26,423 bases of DNA from the IMG/VR virus record IMGVR_UViG_3300009008_000211, positions 1 to 26,423 of that record; one strand, written 5' to 3'. The position numbers and the translations under genes were made by a program. How positions within the stretch are numbered: the stretch's first letter is position 1; each line of letters opens with the position of its first letter. Of this stretch, positions 6,321 to 13,375 are shown piece after piece. The notes under the pieces were generated by a model. That model ran no database searches, was not told where the DNA came from, and worked only from the letters and a program-made list of their open reading frames with translations. The stretch is from a virus.

Positions 6321-6624
6321 TGGTGCCCCCTGTAAGCACTACGTCTTCGTGGCTGACTGTTGTGCGCAACATCTTGCGGTGACGTTCGCGCAGTTCGTCT
6401 TGCCCAAACCGCGCGGGCCTGTACGCTTCAATCACGAAGTCGGCAATCGACACTTCAAGCGCCCGACACAGGCGCGTCAACGTCTTCAACTTCATCCCTT
6501 CGTCGCTCCCTAGTTGCTTGCTGACAGTGGACGCTGACAGCCCCATGCGGGCGGCTAGTTCCTTCACCGTCAACCCTTTCTCTGCCATGATTCGCTTTGC
6601 TGCTAGTCTGGTGTTGGGTTTCAT
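6310..6624 (-). CDS. XRE-family helix-turn-helix repressor
   Basis: The leftward ATG at 6624 has a strong AAGGAGA ribosome-binding site and overlaps the preceding Lar-like gene by 4 nt. The 104-aa product carries a lambda-repressor-like HTH at about residues 18-38 (LTVKELAARMGLSASTVSKQ), continued by LKTLTRLCRALEVSIADFVI, the usual helices 4-5 of this fold. The C-terminal 35 residues are basic and unrecognised. It probably binds a palindromic operator in the divergent control region at 7240-7695 and may repress either the rightward structural promoter or its own leftward operon. There is no peptidase domain, so it is Cro-like or a small regulator rather than a LexA/CI-type repressor. Confidence 0.9.
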   Translation of the reverse strand: MKPNTRLAAKRIMAEKGLTVKELAARMGLSASTVSKQLGSDEGMKLKTLTRLCRALEVSIADFVIEAYRPARFGQDELRERHRKMLRTTVSHEDVVLTGGTNEN

Positions 6625-6866
6625 TGGTTCTCCTTGGCTTGTGGACCCTTTAATGCGGCAGACAATTCTTCATAATTGGCAACCATAGCGCGGGCCCGGC
6701 ACAAGAGATTCCAGTCAACCACCGCGGCTGACCTGCTTCCGTTGACCGGACCGCGGGCAGCGCAACGCCCGTTCATGCACCAGACCTGCCACCAGTCTTT
6801 CCGAGATGTGTCAAACTCCGTGTCTGTATAGTGCCCGCACCAGGGACACGGCATAGACTCACTCAT
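6621..6866 (-). CDS. Lar-like restriction-alleviation protein (zinc ribbon)
   Basis: The 81-aa product has a four-cysteine ribbon with CPWC at 7-10 and C30/C35 in VWCMNGRCAARGP, then AAVVDWN at about 47-53. The pattern CPxCG...VxCxxCxAxGP...AxxxWN is that of the Lar/Ral family. In the Rac prophage of E. coli, this protein lessens type I restriction and promotes modification. Family membership is inferred from the motif, and anti-restriction activity here is untested. It follows the 63-aa gene with an 8-nt overlap and has a GAGGG-type ribosome-binding site. With the methyltransferase at 704-1771 it gives the phage two possible answers to host restriction. Confidence 0.75.
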   Translation of the reverse strand: MSESMPCPWCGHYTDTEFDTSRKDWWQVWCMNGRCAARGPVNGSRSAAVVDWNLLCRARAMVANYEELSAALKGPQAKENQ

Positions 6867-7050
6867 GATTCGCCCTCGCTTGTGATATGCTCTGATCCGT
6901 GCATGCTATCGCCACTCCAGTCGCCACCAATTTTTTTGCTCGGTCAAGCCCGATCATCCCCGCCATCGTTCCGCCGTAAGTCCAAAACTGCACGCGGTCT
7001 GTTTTTAGTGTTGCCGGATCGTGCTGCCATGCTTGTCGGTTCCGTTTCAT
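6859..7050 (-). CDS. Hypothetical small protein, 63 aa
   Basis: The leftward ATG at 7050 has GGGGGC about 4 nt upstream. The product is basic at its start (MKRNRQAWQHDPATLKTDRV), with a hydrophobic middle (GGTMAGMIGLDRAKKLVATG), and contains no recognised domain. The middle segment is too short and polar to be a convincing membrane helix. It lies 9 nt after the stop of the first leftward gene and overlaps the Lar-like gene, so it is embedded in the leftward operon. Confidence 0.6.
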   Translation of the reverse strand: MKRNRQAWQHDPATLKTDRVQFWTYGGTMAGMIGLDRAKKLVATGVAIACTDQSISQARANHE

Positions 7051-7059
7051 GTCTGCCCC

Positions 7060-7239
7060 CTAGTAAGATGCCATACGTTCTACACTGGCCGCTTCTGCCC
7101 TTAGCATTGCCGTCATGTTGTCAACCGTCTGCGTGTAATTGCTGCCGCAGGATACACCGGAAAGATTCTGCTTTATTGTCTCAAGTGCCCTGATGCTGCT
7201 CTGAATCTTCCTGATTTGTTTTCTTGCTTTTGCGTTCAT
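7060..7239 (-). CDS. Hypothetical small helical protein, first gene of the leftward operon
   Basis: I chose the leftward ATG at 7239 because AGGGG lies 6-8 nt upstream; a longer upstream version lacks such a site. The 59-aa product is predicted to be mostly helical, with a basic N-terminus (MNAKARKQIRKIQSSIRALE) and an alanine-rich end (MLRAEAASVERMASY). I do not recognise a family. It is the first gene after the divergent control region. Confidence 0.6.
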   Translation of the reverse strand: MNAKARKQIRKIQSSIRALETIKQNLSGVSCGSNYTQTVDNMTAMLRAEAASVERMASY

Positions 7240-7282
7240 CGTCAACCCCTTAGTTTCACCGCCGCTCCCTTGCGACACATAC

Positions 7283-7311
7283 AGACTAACCCGCCTAACT
7301 TCACAAGTCAA
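7283..7311 (-). promoter_or_regulatory. Leftward promoter candidate for the small-gene operon
   Basis: On the minus strand, TTGACT (7311-7306) is a five-of-six -35. A 17-bp spacer separates it from TAGTCT (7288-7283), a weak -10 that keeps TA...T. Transcription would start near 7276, leaving a leader of about 37 nt before the ATG at 7239. Confidence 0.4.
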
Positions 7312-7612
7312 CCCACGCAATCAACTTTATTCGCCCGCAATAGACGAAAAACAGCGCAAACCCGCACGGTTACTTGCTCAAAAAACTTTCGCCGCCATGT
7401 CGTTTTTTTGTTGCCAGTCACGCACCCCACCCCTGGAGTTTTTCCCGACATCAGGAGTGAGGCGCTAGCCCGAAACAAGGTATACAGCGAAACTACCATA
7501 CGTGTTGCCAAATGTCAAACTGCACGCACCCCGGCCAACGAGGGTAGTTGACCGGAAATGCCGGGAGGGTGTGTGACGAAACACCTACACTTATACCAGC
7601 CCGCCGAGGTTT

Positions 7613-7640
7613 TGTAAAACGAAACTGTTTCTGTTTTACA
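7613..7640. promoter_or_regulatory. Palindromic operator candidate
   Basis: The arms TGTAAAACGAAAC and GTTTC-T-GTTTTACA are near-perfect inverted repeats spanning 28 bp, with one extra T in the right arm. The arms are AT-rich and no U-tract follows, so an operator is likelier than a terminator. The right arm ends in TTTACA, the -35 of the rightward promoter, where a bound repressor would block RNA polymerase. Confidence 0.6.
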
Positions 7641-7663
7641 CACCTGCTTCATTCTGATACACT
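7635..7663 (+). promoter_or_regulatory. Rightward promoter for the head and tail genes
   Basis: TTTACA (7635-7640, five of six to consensus) and TACACT (7658-7663) are spaced by 17 bp, with an extended TG at 7655-7656. The expected start is near 7670, about 26 nt before the portal TTG. The core TTCTGATACA is shared with the element before the HNH gene. Confidence 0.6.
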
Positions 7664-7695
7664 TACTAGCACGGGAGGCAGCGAGGGGGTTTTCG

Positions 7696-9282
7696 TTGCT
7701 TTGGAATGATCAGACAGCACCGACAGTTGAAGAAACACTCAAGGAAGCCAAACGCCGCATCAGGCTTGAATATAACGCCCACGTTGCAGAACTTGTGGAC
7801 TATGCCGAAGGTGTGTTTAGCCCCTGGTTCGAGGGCACGCTAGAAGGCCGCCCAAGTGGACGCGGGCCGGGACTTGCCAGCGAGACCCCCGAAAGCCGCC
7901 TATCTTCCCTGAGTTCCCCTGCCTACTTCCAACGCTACTTCCCCAACGCCTACGATTACGGGCGCGGTTCCTTGCAACCGTCATACCTCAAAGTGCTTCG
8001 GCGGTTGGTACATCTCAAGGCGGGGCTGTTCCACCGGCAACCGGAATACATCTGGACCGTGGACGGTGAACCCATCGAGGGCGATGACGCCCTTGCACAA
8101 ACGCTCAAAAAGATTGAGTTTCAGTGCAGGTTGACTACCCGACTCAAAGACCTTGACCGCAAGACCCGCCTGTGTAAAACGGGTTTCAGCGTTTGGGCGT
8201 GGCGTGGCGACAAGATCAACCTTGACATCTACACGCCTGACATCGTTGACTTCTGGCAGGACCAGAACGATCCCGCCAACCTTGATTCATGCTATATCAT
8301 CGCCCATGAGCTGCCCCAGCCGCAAGATACCGTGCTATCAGTACAGCAGCGCCGGTTCGCAGAATGGGAACGCCCTAGCGCCGGTGAGCTGGAAGTTGGC
8401 GACGGGCACGAGTCAAGCGCGTGGACGATGCGCGTGCTTGACATCAGCGGCAAGGAATTAGACAACCCGCTATTCCCTGACAACGTGAACCATTACGGCG
8501 TATATCCGTACATCGTGTGGCATGAGTGCGATCCAACTGATTCGATCCTAGTGCCCCTTGACGAGTCTTACAGGACGATGCAGATCGGGATCAACATGCT
8601 GTGGTCGCATTACGTGCTGAACGCACAGCGATCAGGCGGGACGATGAAGTTGACAACGCAACGGGACTTCGGGCCAAGCGATCTTCCCCTTGGCATGGAC
8701 CGGGCTGTCTTGCTTGAGCCTAACGAAGATTTCACGTTTGAAAAGATCGAGTTTGACGCGGAGTCAATGGTGCAGTTCGCCCAGGCCTATATGCAGGCGT
8801 TTGCGGCTAGTGAGGGCATCCACCCTGACGCCTTCGCCATTGACGGACAATCGTTCTCAAACGCAATAACAGCCGTTGCAAAACAAATGGATCGTATGGA
8901 CTTGCAAGAGGAACGCGAGGACAGCGAGCGGTACTGGGAATACAAGGCTACGGAACTGGCGGCGAAGTTGGTTCCCGTGTGGAATTACCACAACCCCACC
9001 GAGCGCCTACCCGAAGGCTTGAGCCTGATGATCAATTGGGCGGTCCCTGACATGCCGATGGACCCACTACACAAGATCCAGGCACGTCAGGCCGCATACA
9101 ATAGCGGCACCCGTTCACCCGTTGACGATGTATGGAAGGACGATCCAACCATCAACACCCGTGAAGAAGCGTTCAGCAAGTATGGGCGCAATATTGGCGA
9201 AGTAGCGATCCGCAACCGTGACCTTGAGGGCGGGATGCGACAGACACCAGAAACACCGCGCGAAGGAGCGCAGGAGGAATAG
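7696..9282 (+). CDS. Portal protein
   Basis: This 528-aa protein fits the phage portal, the dodecameric ring at one capsid vertex through which DNA passes. Length and layout agree: a helical N-terminus, a central domain with alternating beta strands and helices (for example LKVLRRLVHLKAGLFHRQPE near 95-115), the conserved-looking IGINMLWSHYVLNAQRSGG region, and a long helical C-terminal stem (about 370-450) rich in EE/RE pairs. It is the first gene after the divergent control region and is followed by other head genes. The TTG start at 7696 has GAGGGGG 6-7 nt upstream. The call rests on family resemblance and synteny, since no single catalytic motif exists for portals. Confidence 0.85.
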   Translation: MLWNDQTAPTVEETLKEAKRRIRLEYNAHVAELVDYAEGVFSPWFEGTLEGRPSGRGPGLASETPESRLSSLSSPAYFQRYFPNAYDYGRGSLQPSYLKVLRRLVHLKAGLFHRQPEYIWTVDGEPIEGDDALAQTLKKIEFQCRLTTRLKDLDRKTRLCKTGFSVWAWRGDKINLDIYTPDIVDFWQDQNDPANLDSCYIIAHELPQPQDTVLSVQQRRFAEWERPSAGELEVGDGHESSAWTMRVLDISGKELDNPLFPDNVNHYGVYPYIVWHECDPTDSILVPLDESYRTMQIGINMLWSHYVLNAQRSGGTMKLTTQRDFGPSDLPLGMDRAVLLEPNEDFTFEKIEFDAESMVQFAQAYMQAFAASEGIHPDAFAIDGQSFSNAITAVAKQMDRMDLQEEREDSERYWEYKATELAAKLVPVWNYHNPTERLPEGLSLMINWAVPDMPMDPLHKIQARQAAYNSGTRSPVDDVWKDDPTINTREEAFSKYGRNIGEVAIRNRDLEGGMRQTPETPREGAQEE

Positions 9283-9286
9283 CACA

Positions 9287-9697
9287 ATGGCATCTAAGGC
9301 AGAACGGAAAACGATCACCATCGCACAGGGCGCAACCGAAACCACCGGCTTCTATCTGCCGCCCGGCGCTAAGTCTATCCGCGTGGGGCTGTCGGTGGCT
9401 GATGCCGCTGCAACCTTCGATTTACAGTGTTTCTATGGTTCAGCCGACGAGGGCGCGTATGTTGAATCCAGCGGTGGCCCGCCTACCGCGTCAGCTGATT
9501 GGGTGGACGTGTTCATTGGCGGTAGCAACACCACGAAGATCGCCATTGCAACCACGCCCGTCAGGATGACCACCCTTGACGTACAGGGTGACTCGCCCGC
9601 TTTCCTTGCGCCGGGATGGTACCGCTTCCAAGCATCGCAGGCAACCGCCGCGGCCATGACCTTTGAGATCGTCTACTCGCTGGCAGTAGGGGGCTAA
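9287..9697 (+). CDS. Small beta-rich virion protein, hypothetical
   Basis: The ATG at 9287 follows AGGAGG in the end of the portal gene. The 136-aa product consists almost entirely of alternating beta-type segments (TITIAQGATETTGFYLPPGA, then SIRVGLS; ATFDLQCFYG; WVDVFIGGSN; WYRFQASQ; MTFEIVYSLAV). It is low in charge and rich in Ala, Gly and Thr. This composition suits a capsid-surface or connector protein. I do not recognise the family. Position between portal and the gp10-like gene supports a structural role. Confidence 0.6.
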   Translation: MASKAERKTITIAQGATETTGFYLPPGAKSIRVGLSVADAAATFDLQCFYGSADEGAYVESSGGPPTASADWVDVFIGGSNTTKIAIATTPVRMTTLDVQGDSPAFLAPGWYRFQASQATAAAMTFEIVYSLAVGG

Positions 9698-9698
9698 C

Positions 9699-9782
9699 AT
9701 GACCAAGCTGCACGTGCAGATAGCCGAGAGTGGTTCACCTTCTGCGTCAGTGTTAGCCATGTTTGACGGATGGACGGAGTAA
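9699..9782 (+). CDS. 27-aa microprotein ORF
   Basis: A very short frame starts at ATG 9699 with AGGGGG 4-5 nt upstream and ends at TAA 9780-9782, directly before the next ATG. The product (MTKLHVQIAESGSPSASVLA, then MFDGWTE) has no recognised feature. It fills the only gap between its neighbours, and its end carries the ribosome-binding site (GGAG) of the next gene, so it may serve mainly for translational coupling. Confidence 0.35.
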   Translation: MTKLHVQIAESGSPSASVLAMFDGWTE

Positions 9783-9783
9783 G

Positions 9784-10389
9784 ATGCTTGAATTTGACAT
9801 AGAATGGAAGGCGCTAAAGAACCTGTCAGCATTGGAACTTGAGGATCAAACCTTCCTGCGCTGGCTTGCCCCTAGAATGGCAAAGGGCATCCGTGAGCGC
9901 ACACTAAGGGGGCGTCTACCGTCAGGACGGGCAACTGACCCCCTATCCCCCAAGTATGCCAAATGGAAGCCAAAGCGGGGCGCTAAGGGGATTCGTGATG
10001 CGTGGTTGTCCGGTAAGATGTGGCGCAGTCTGACAGCGAAGGTAGACAACAAGGAACGGTTCACCCTGTTCTTCTCCGGTAGCCACGGGGAAGTGGTAAC
10101 CAAGACGCAGAAGACTGACACCAAGACCCGCAAGCGTGGCGACATCGTCAAGCGCAAAGTCAGGAACCAGGATATCGCTAATATCTGGGCGGGACTAGGC
10201 GAGGCACCACGAAGCGGCACAGTGCCATCACACGCGTTCATGGCGGCAGACGCCAAACAGGAGCGCATGATCCAGCAGCAATACGAGCGCCGGGTTATTT
10301 GGAAGGGATTGAATCAGATACCTAGTGACACAGCCCAACGCGGAATTTTCGTGCGGGCATCAGTAATAGGTAACACCAACAGTCTATAG
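9784..10389 (+). CDS. Minor virion protein, HK97 gp10-like or morphogenesis protein candidate
   Basis: The ATG at 9784 follows GGAG and the upstream TAA. The 201-aa product is strongly basic (KWKPKRGAKGIRDAW; TKTQKTDTKTRKRGDIVKRK). It contains the pattern PLSPKYAKWK...LSGKMWRSLTAKV, reminiscent of tail-completion or virion-morphogenesis proteins of the gpG/gp10 type, and a later VPSHAFMAAD segment like the R-x-F motif of that group. The assignment is by pattern and position only. It may act as a head-tail joining or tail-completion factor. Confidence 0.5.
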   Translation: MLEFDIEWKALKNLSALELEDQTFLRWLAPRMAKGIRERTLRGRLPSGRATDPLSPKYAKWKPKRGAKGIRDAWLSGKMWRSLTAKVDNKERFTLFFSGSHGEVVTKTQKTDTKTRKRGDIVKRKVRNQDIANIWAGLGEAPRSGTVPSHAFMAADAKQERMIQQQYERRVIWKGLNQIPSDTAQRGIFVRASVIGNTNSL

Positions 10390-10398
10390 GGGGCAACC

Positions 10399-11001
10399 AT
10401 GACTGTAGAGAACACCACGCAGCCCAGCGATAAGGGTGCCACGCAACCCACCGGCGATACAGGTGCGGACACCAACACGCAGCCCAGCGATAAGGGCACA
10501 CCACCCGTCAGCGGTGCGGACGATAGCGCATCGAAAACCTACACGCAGGCAGACATTGAGTCAGCAAAGCGTGGACTAGTGAAGCAGCAGAACGAGTTGC
10601 AGCAGGAATTGGAACAGGCCAAAGCGGCACTGGCCAAGCATGAGGAGGCGAATCTTTCGGAACTTGAGAAGGCCACAAGGGGCAGGGAAGCCGCCGAAGA
10701 ACTTGCACGGCAGAAGGACGCACGGATCGCAGAGATGACAGAAGAAGCGAACCGACGCGATGCCGCAACCGTGCTTGCCGGGTTGAAGGTTGAAAACGCT
10801 GGCTTGGTAGTAGCAGCGATTCCGCCCGATATCCTTGGCGACGCAGAGAAGGTTGAACAGTGGGCGAAGGATCAGAACTTGATCAAGCCCGTTGGCGGAA
10901 ATCTTCCCACCGGCAGACAGGGAACCACCGGCAGCAATAGCGGGCAGAAACCCCGCGGCAACCTGTTCAGCACACCCTACGATCACAAGCACAACCGATA
11001 G
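10399..11001 (+). CDS. Scaffolding protein candidate
   Basis: This 200-aa acidic protein lies three genes upstream of the major capsid gene, the usual place for a scaffold. The first 45 residues are low-complexity and disordered, with the heptapeptide TQPSDKG at 7-13 and 27-33. Residues about 50-115 form a long coiled coil (KQQNELQQELEQAKAALAKH and following). The C-terminus is Gly/Asn-rich and ends in the basic HKHNR. A disordered N-terminus, helical middle and basic C-terminus are typical of scaffolds, which bind the capsid protein through the basic tail and leave the prohead. The start has GGGGGC upstream. Confidence 0.7.
   Translation: MTVENTTQPSDKGATQPTGDTGADTNTQPSDKGTPPVSGADDSASKTYTQADIESAKRGLVKQQNELQQELEQAKAALAKHEEANLSELEKATRGREAAEELARQKDARIAEMTEEANRRDAATVLAGLKVENAGLVVAAIPPDILGDAEKVEQWAKDQNLIKPVGGNLPTGRQGTTGSNSGQKPRGNLFSTPYDHKHNR
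10417..10496 (+). repeat. 20-bp direct repeat in the scaffold gene
   Basis: ACGCAGCCCAGCGATAAGGG occurs at 10417-10436 and again, identical, at 10477-10496, exactly 60 bp apart. A degenerate third copy begins at 10441 (ACGCAACCCA). It encodes the TQPSDKG peptide repeat. Confidence 0.95.
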
Positions 11002-11013
11002 AGGAGCGTTACA

Positions 11014-11577
11014 ATGGCGACTAAAGCAGAGCTAAAGCAGAAGGTAGCAGAACTGGAAGCGGCGGCAAAGAAGGCTGATCCCGCAGTCACCGACCTGCCC
11101 GAAGGGTTTGGAACGGATGAACACGGGATTACAACTATGGACCCGCTCACCGTTGACTCGCTGGAGGTGATCCCGTCTGATCATTTCAGCCACTACTTCA
11201 GCGAAAAGACCGGCGAGAAGTTGCAGGGCGGCGGCGTCAAAACCGAGTTCGCCTATTACATCTTCCCGCACGATCTACCCAAACCGCAACTAGATGCCAA
11301 ACTTGCCGAGTTCCGCGCAGAAGGTTGGCGCGTGGTGCAGGGCGTCCGGTGCCAGGATCTTCACGGTACTATCGTCCGGCGACCGCGTGCATTGCAGGAA
11401 CAAGCCCGGAAGCGCCGCCGCCACCTCAACGCAATCCAGAGCAACGAGCCAACCCCGTTTGAACAGTCTGAGGCAGCTCAGGCGCTAACCAATAGCACCA
11501 ACGAGCGTGATGGTGTATCGGGTGGGCTGACGACGAAGAAGGCAACACTGAGCATGAACGAAGCATTGAACCAGTAA
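11014..11577 (+). CDS. Hypothetical head-region protein, 187 aa
   Basis: The start has GAGGAGC about 7 nt upstream. The N-terminus is a short coiled coil (MATKAELKQKVAELEAAAKK). The middle is mixed alpha/beta (EVIPSDHFSHYFSEKTGEKL; FAYYIFPHDLPKPQLDAKLA) and contains the strand GWRVVQGVR. A basic helix follows (RRPRALQEQARKRRRHLNAI), with a polar disordered tail. It lies between the scaffold-like and decoration-like genes, so it is probably a capsid assembly or minor capsid protein. I do not recognise a family. Confidence 0.6.
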   Translation: MATKAELKQKVAELEAAAKKADPAVTDLPEGFGTDEHGITTMDPLTVDSLEVIPSDHFSHYFSEKTGEKLQGGGVKTEFAYYIFPHDLPKPQLDAKLAEFRAEGWRVVQGVRCQDLHGTIVRRPRALQEQARKRRRHLNAIQSNEPTPFEQSEAAQALTNSTNERDGVSGGLTTKKATLSMNEALNQ

Positions 11578-11589
11578 CGGAGGCCAGCA

Positions 11590-12411
11590 ATGGCGAATGT
11601 TGATAGGCCCAACGGGTTCCGACCTGTAACCCAGTTGGATCAAGTAGCATCTATTACTCTCTACCCTGTGGAAGCCGCACAGACTTTCGCACAGGGCGAC
11701 CTTTTGGACTTGAACAGTTCCGGGCAGATTGAACTTGCAACCGCTTCAAGTGGCGCGCTTATTGGTGTCGCCGCTGCCGCTTCTGCTGCACAAGCAGACG
11801 GCACGCAGGTTCCTGTCTATGCCGACCCCGATCAGTTGTTTGAGGGGCAGTGCAGTGGCACCTTTGCCATTACCCTGATTGGCAACGCTGTGGATATTGA
11901 AGGCACCACCGGGATCATGGAGATCAACGAAAACGCCATCACCAAGGGCGTTGTTCAGATCATCGACTATCCCCGTAACGGTCCTGATGGCAACCCGCAG
12001 ACCGTGGGCGCAAACTCCCGCGTGTTCTTCAAGATTGCCAAACACCGACTTTCCCCGCTCGTCAACATTGCCAACACGGAAGAGGCCGTTGTGCTTGGCA
12101 AGCGCCTGCGACTCAATGCCGGTGCCAACGTCGAAACCCTTGGCGGCAACAAGACCCTCACCGTACTTGACGCCAAGTATCAGAAACTTGATCCCGATGG
12201 CAGCAACCGGGATGTGAACTTGCCAGCCGAAGCCAGCAGCATCGGGCTTGAGTTCTGGATCGCCAATGCAGCAAACGGCGCTAAAAACTTGGTTGTAAAG
12301 AATGACGGAGCCGACACGATTCTCACTCTCAATCAGGACGAGGCAGCCGTGTTTATTTGCGACGGAACCGATTGGGTTGGAATGAACGTACTTTCCGCGG
12401 CCCTGACTTAA
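11590..12411 (+). CDS. Head decoration protein with a fibre-like C-terminal domain
   Basis: The 273-aa product begins MANVDRPNGFRPVTQLD, a beginning common in head decoration proteins encoded next to the major capsid gene. Residues about 20-155 form a beta-rich domain (FAQGDLLDLN...GALIGVAAAA...QVPVYADPDQLFEGQ). The last 95 residues (from ETLGGNKTLTVLDAKYQKLD) look like a separate small beta domain, with GLEFWIANAANGAKNLVVKN and AAVFICDGTDWVGMN. Similar segments end many phage fibre and tail proteins. The protein is therefore probably a capsid-surface decoration carrying an outward domain. It is directly upstream of the capsid gene, with AACGGAGG-type ribosome-binding sequence before its start. 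Confidence 0.65.
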   Translation: MANVDRPNGFRPVTQLDQVASITLYPVEAAQTFAQGDLLDLNSSGQIELATASSGALIGVAAAASAAQADGTQVPVYADPDQLFEGQCSGTFAITLIGNAVDIEGTTGIMEINENAITKGVVQIIDYPRNGPDGNPQTVGANSRVFFKIAKHRLSPLVNIANTEEAVVLGKRLRLNAGANVETLGGNKTLTVLDAKYQKLDPDGSNRDVNLPAEASSIGLEFWIANAANGAKNLVVKNDGADTILTLNQDEAAVFICDGTDWVGMNVLSAALT

Positions 12412-12422
12412 GGAGATAGACA

Positions 12423-13361
12423 ATGACCGTAATCAGAAATAACCTGTCTGGGATTCTTGATCCCGGCCATAAAGCGTATCAGGATCGGTTCTTCGATGTA
12501 CTAGAGGGCCAGCCCATGCTCTTCCCGGCATTGTTCAATATCCGCGGAAGTATGAAGGGCGATGAAACCATGTACCGCGTCAGTGACGTTGCTTACATTC
12601 CCAAGCGGAATAACGAACAGGGCGTTATTGAGGAGCGGGAATACCAGGAAGATGGCAGCGTGACCTTCACGCACAGTGAGTATGTGGCCAAGTTCGTTGC
12701 AACCAAGGCCACTTGGGAAGATATGAGCGATGACCTTCGGGCCGCTTACCCTGACCTTTACGCACTGTCTGCCCGTTCCACGATGGAAAACACCGCGTTT
12801 GGCGTGCTTCGGGATGCCTTCGACGGTAACACCTACACCGGGCCGGACAGCTTGAGCCTGTGCAACGATTCGCACACCTTGAAGTCCGGCGACACTGCCG
12901 ACAACAAGACCACTAGCGCGCTGTCCGTTTCCAGCATCAACGCCTCCCGTGCAGCTATGATGCGATTGAAGACCTCACAGGGCCGAGTGCAGATCAACCA
13001 GATGGCGCGCTTTCTTGTTGTGCCGCCTGAGAAGGAAGCCGACGCAAAGCAGTTTACCGGGGCGCAGTATTACGGACTTTACCCCAATGGTGGCGATGGT
13101 TCGGAATCTGACTTCAACTTTGCCGCACGGCAGGGTCTCGAAGTTCTGGTAGTTCCCTACCTCACTGATGTCAATGACTGGTTCCTTGTGATTGACAAGG
13201 GTGCCAGCCCGCACGGCCTTGTTTTCTACGACCGCAAGCAGCCGGAATTTGAAGCCGCTTGGAACAGTGAGAACAAGTATTACTGGGGAACCACCTACAT
13301 GCGCTTTAGCGTAGGCTTTGACAACTGGCGTCAGGTTTACGGTTCTAGCGCGTCTGCGTAG
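12423..13361 (+). CDS. Major capsid protein (HK97 fold, Mu gpT-like)
   Basis: This 312-aa protein follows the decoration gene by 11 nt, with AAGGAGA as ribosome-binding site. Length, position and layout match HK97-fold capsid proteins of the Mu gpT-like type. The N-arm is followed by an E-loop-like strand region (REYQEDGSVTFTHSEYVAKF), a long helix (MENTAFGVLRDAFDG), CNDSHTLKSGDTADN, then MMRLKTSQGRVQINQMARFL followed by VVPPEKEADAKQF (the typical LVVPP strand), and a final WFLVIDKGASPHGLVFYDRK beta segment. There is no fused N-terminal protease or long delta domain, in line with a separate scaffold gene. It forms the icosahedral shell. Confidence 0.88.
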   Translation: MTVIRNNLSGILDPGHKAYQDRFFDVLEGQPMLFPALFNIRGSMKGDETMYRVSDVAYIPKRNNEQGVIEEREYQEDGSVTFTHSEYVAKFVATKATWEDMSDDLRAAYPDLYALSARSTMENTAFGVLRDAFDGNTYTGPDSLSLCNDSHTLKSGDTADNKTTSALSVSSINASRAAMMRLKTSQGRVQINQMARFLVVPPEKEADAKQFTGAQYYGLYPNGGDGSESDFNFAARQGLEVLVVPYLTDVNDWFLVIDKGASPHGLVFYDRKQPEFEAAWNSENKYYWGTTYMRFSVGFDNWRQVYGSSASA

Positions 13362-13375
13362 GACGAGGAGCGGGG

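Larger units (their letters stand above)
7240..7695. other. Divergent control region between leftward operon and head genes
   Basis: These 456 bases separate leftward from rightward transcription and hold no convincing gene. They contain a leftward promoter candidate (7283-7311), the motif AAAAACTTTCG (7381-7391) shared with two other gaps, a GTATAC palindrome near 7480, a palindromic operator candidate (7613-7640) and a rightward promoter (7635-7663). Confidence 0.7.

Noticed and set aside
7308-7511. Leftward 67-aa frame in the divergent control region
   Set aside because: No ribosome-binding site; the product is rich in Val, Cys and Arg with no pattern, and the region carries promoter and operator signals.
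7613-7640. Palindrome read as a transcription terminator
   Set aside because: The stem is AT-rich, has no following T-run, and overlaps a good promoter, so an operator fits better.
11746-12423. Long antisense frame of 225 aa opposite the decoration gene
   Set aside because: It is a shadow of a well-supported rightward gene, has no ribosome-binding site that I can see, and its composition mirrors the codon pattern of the sense strand.
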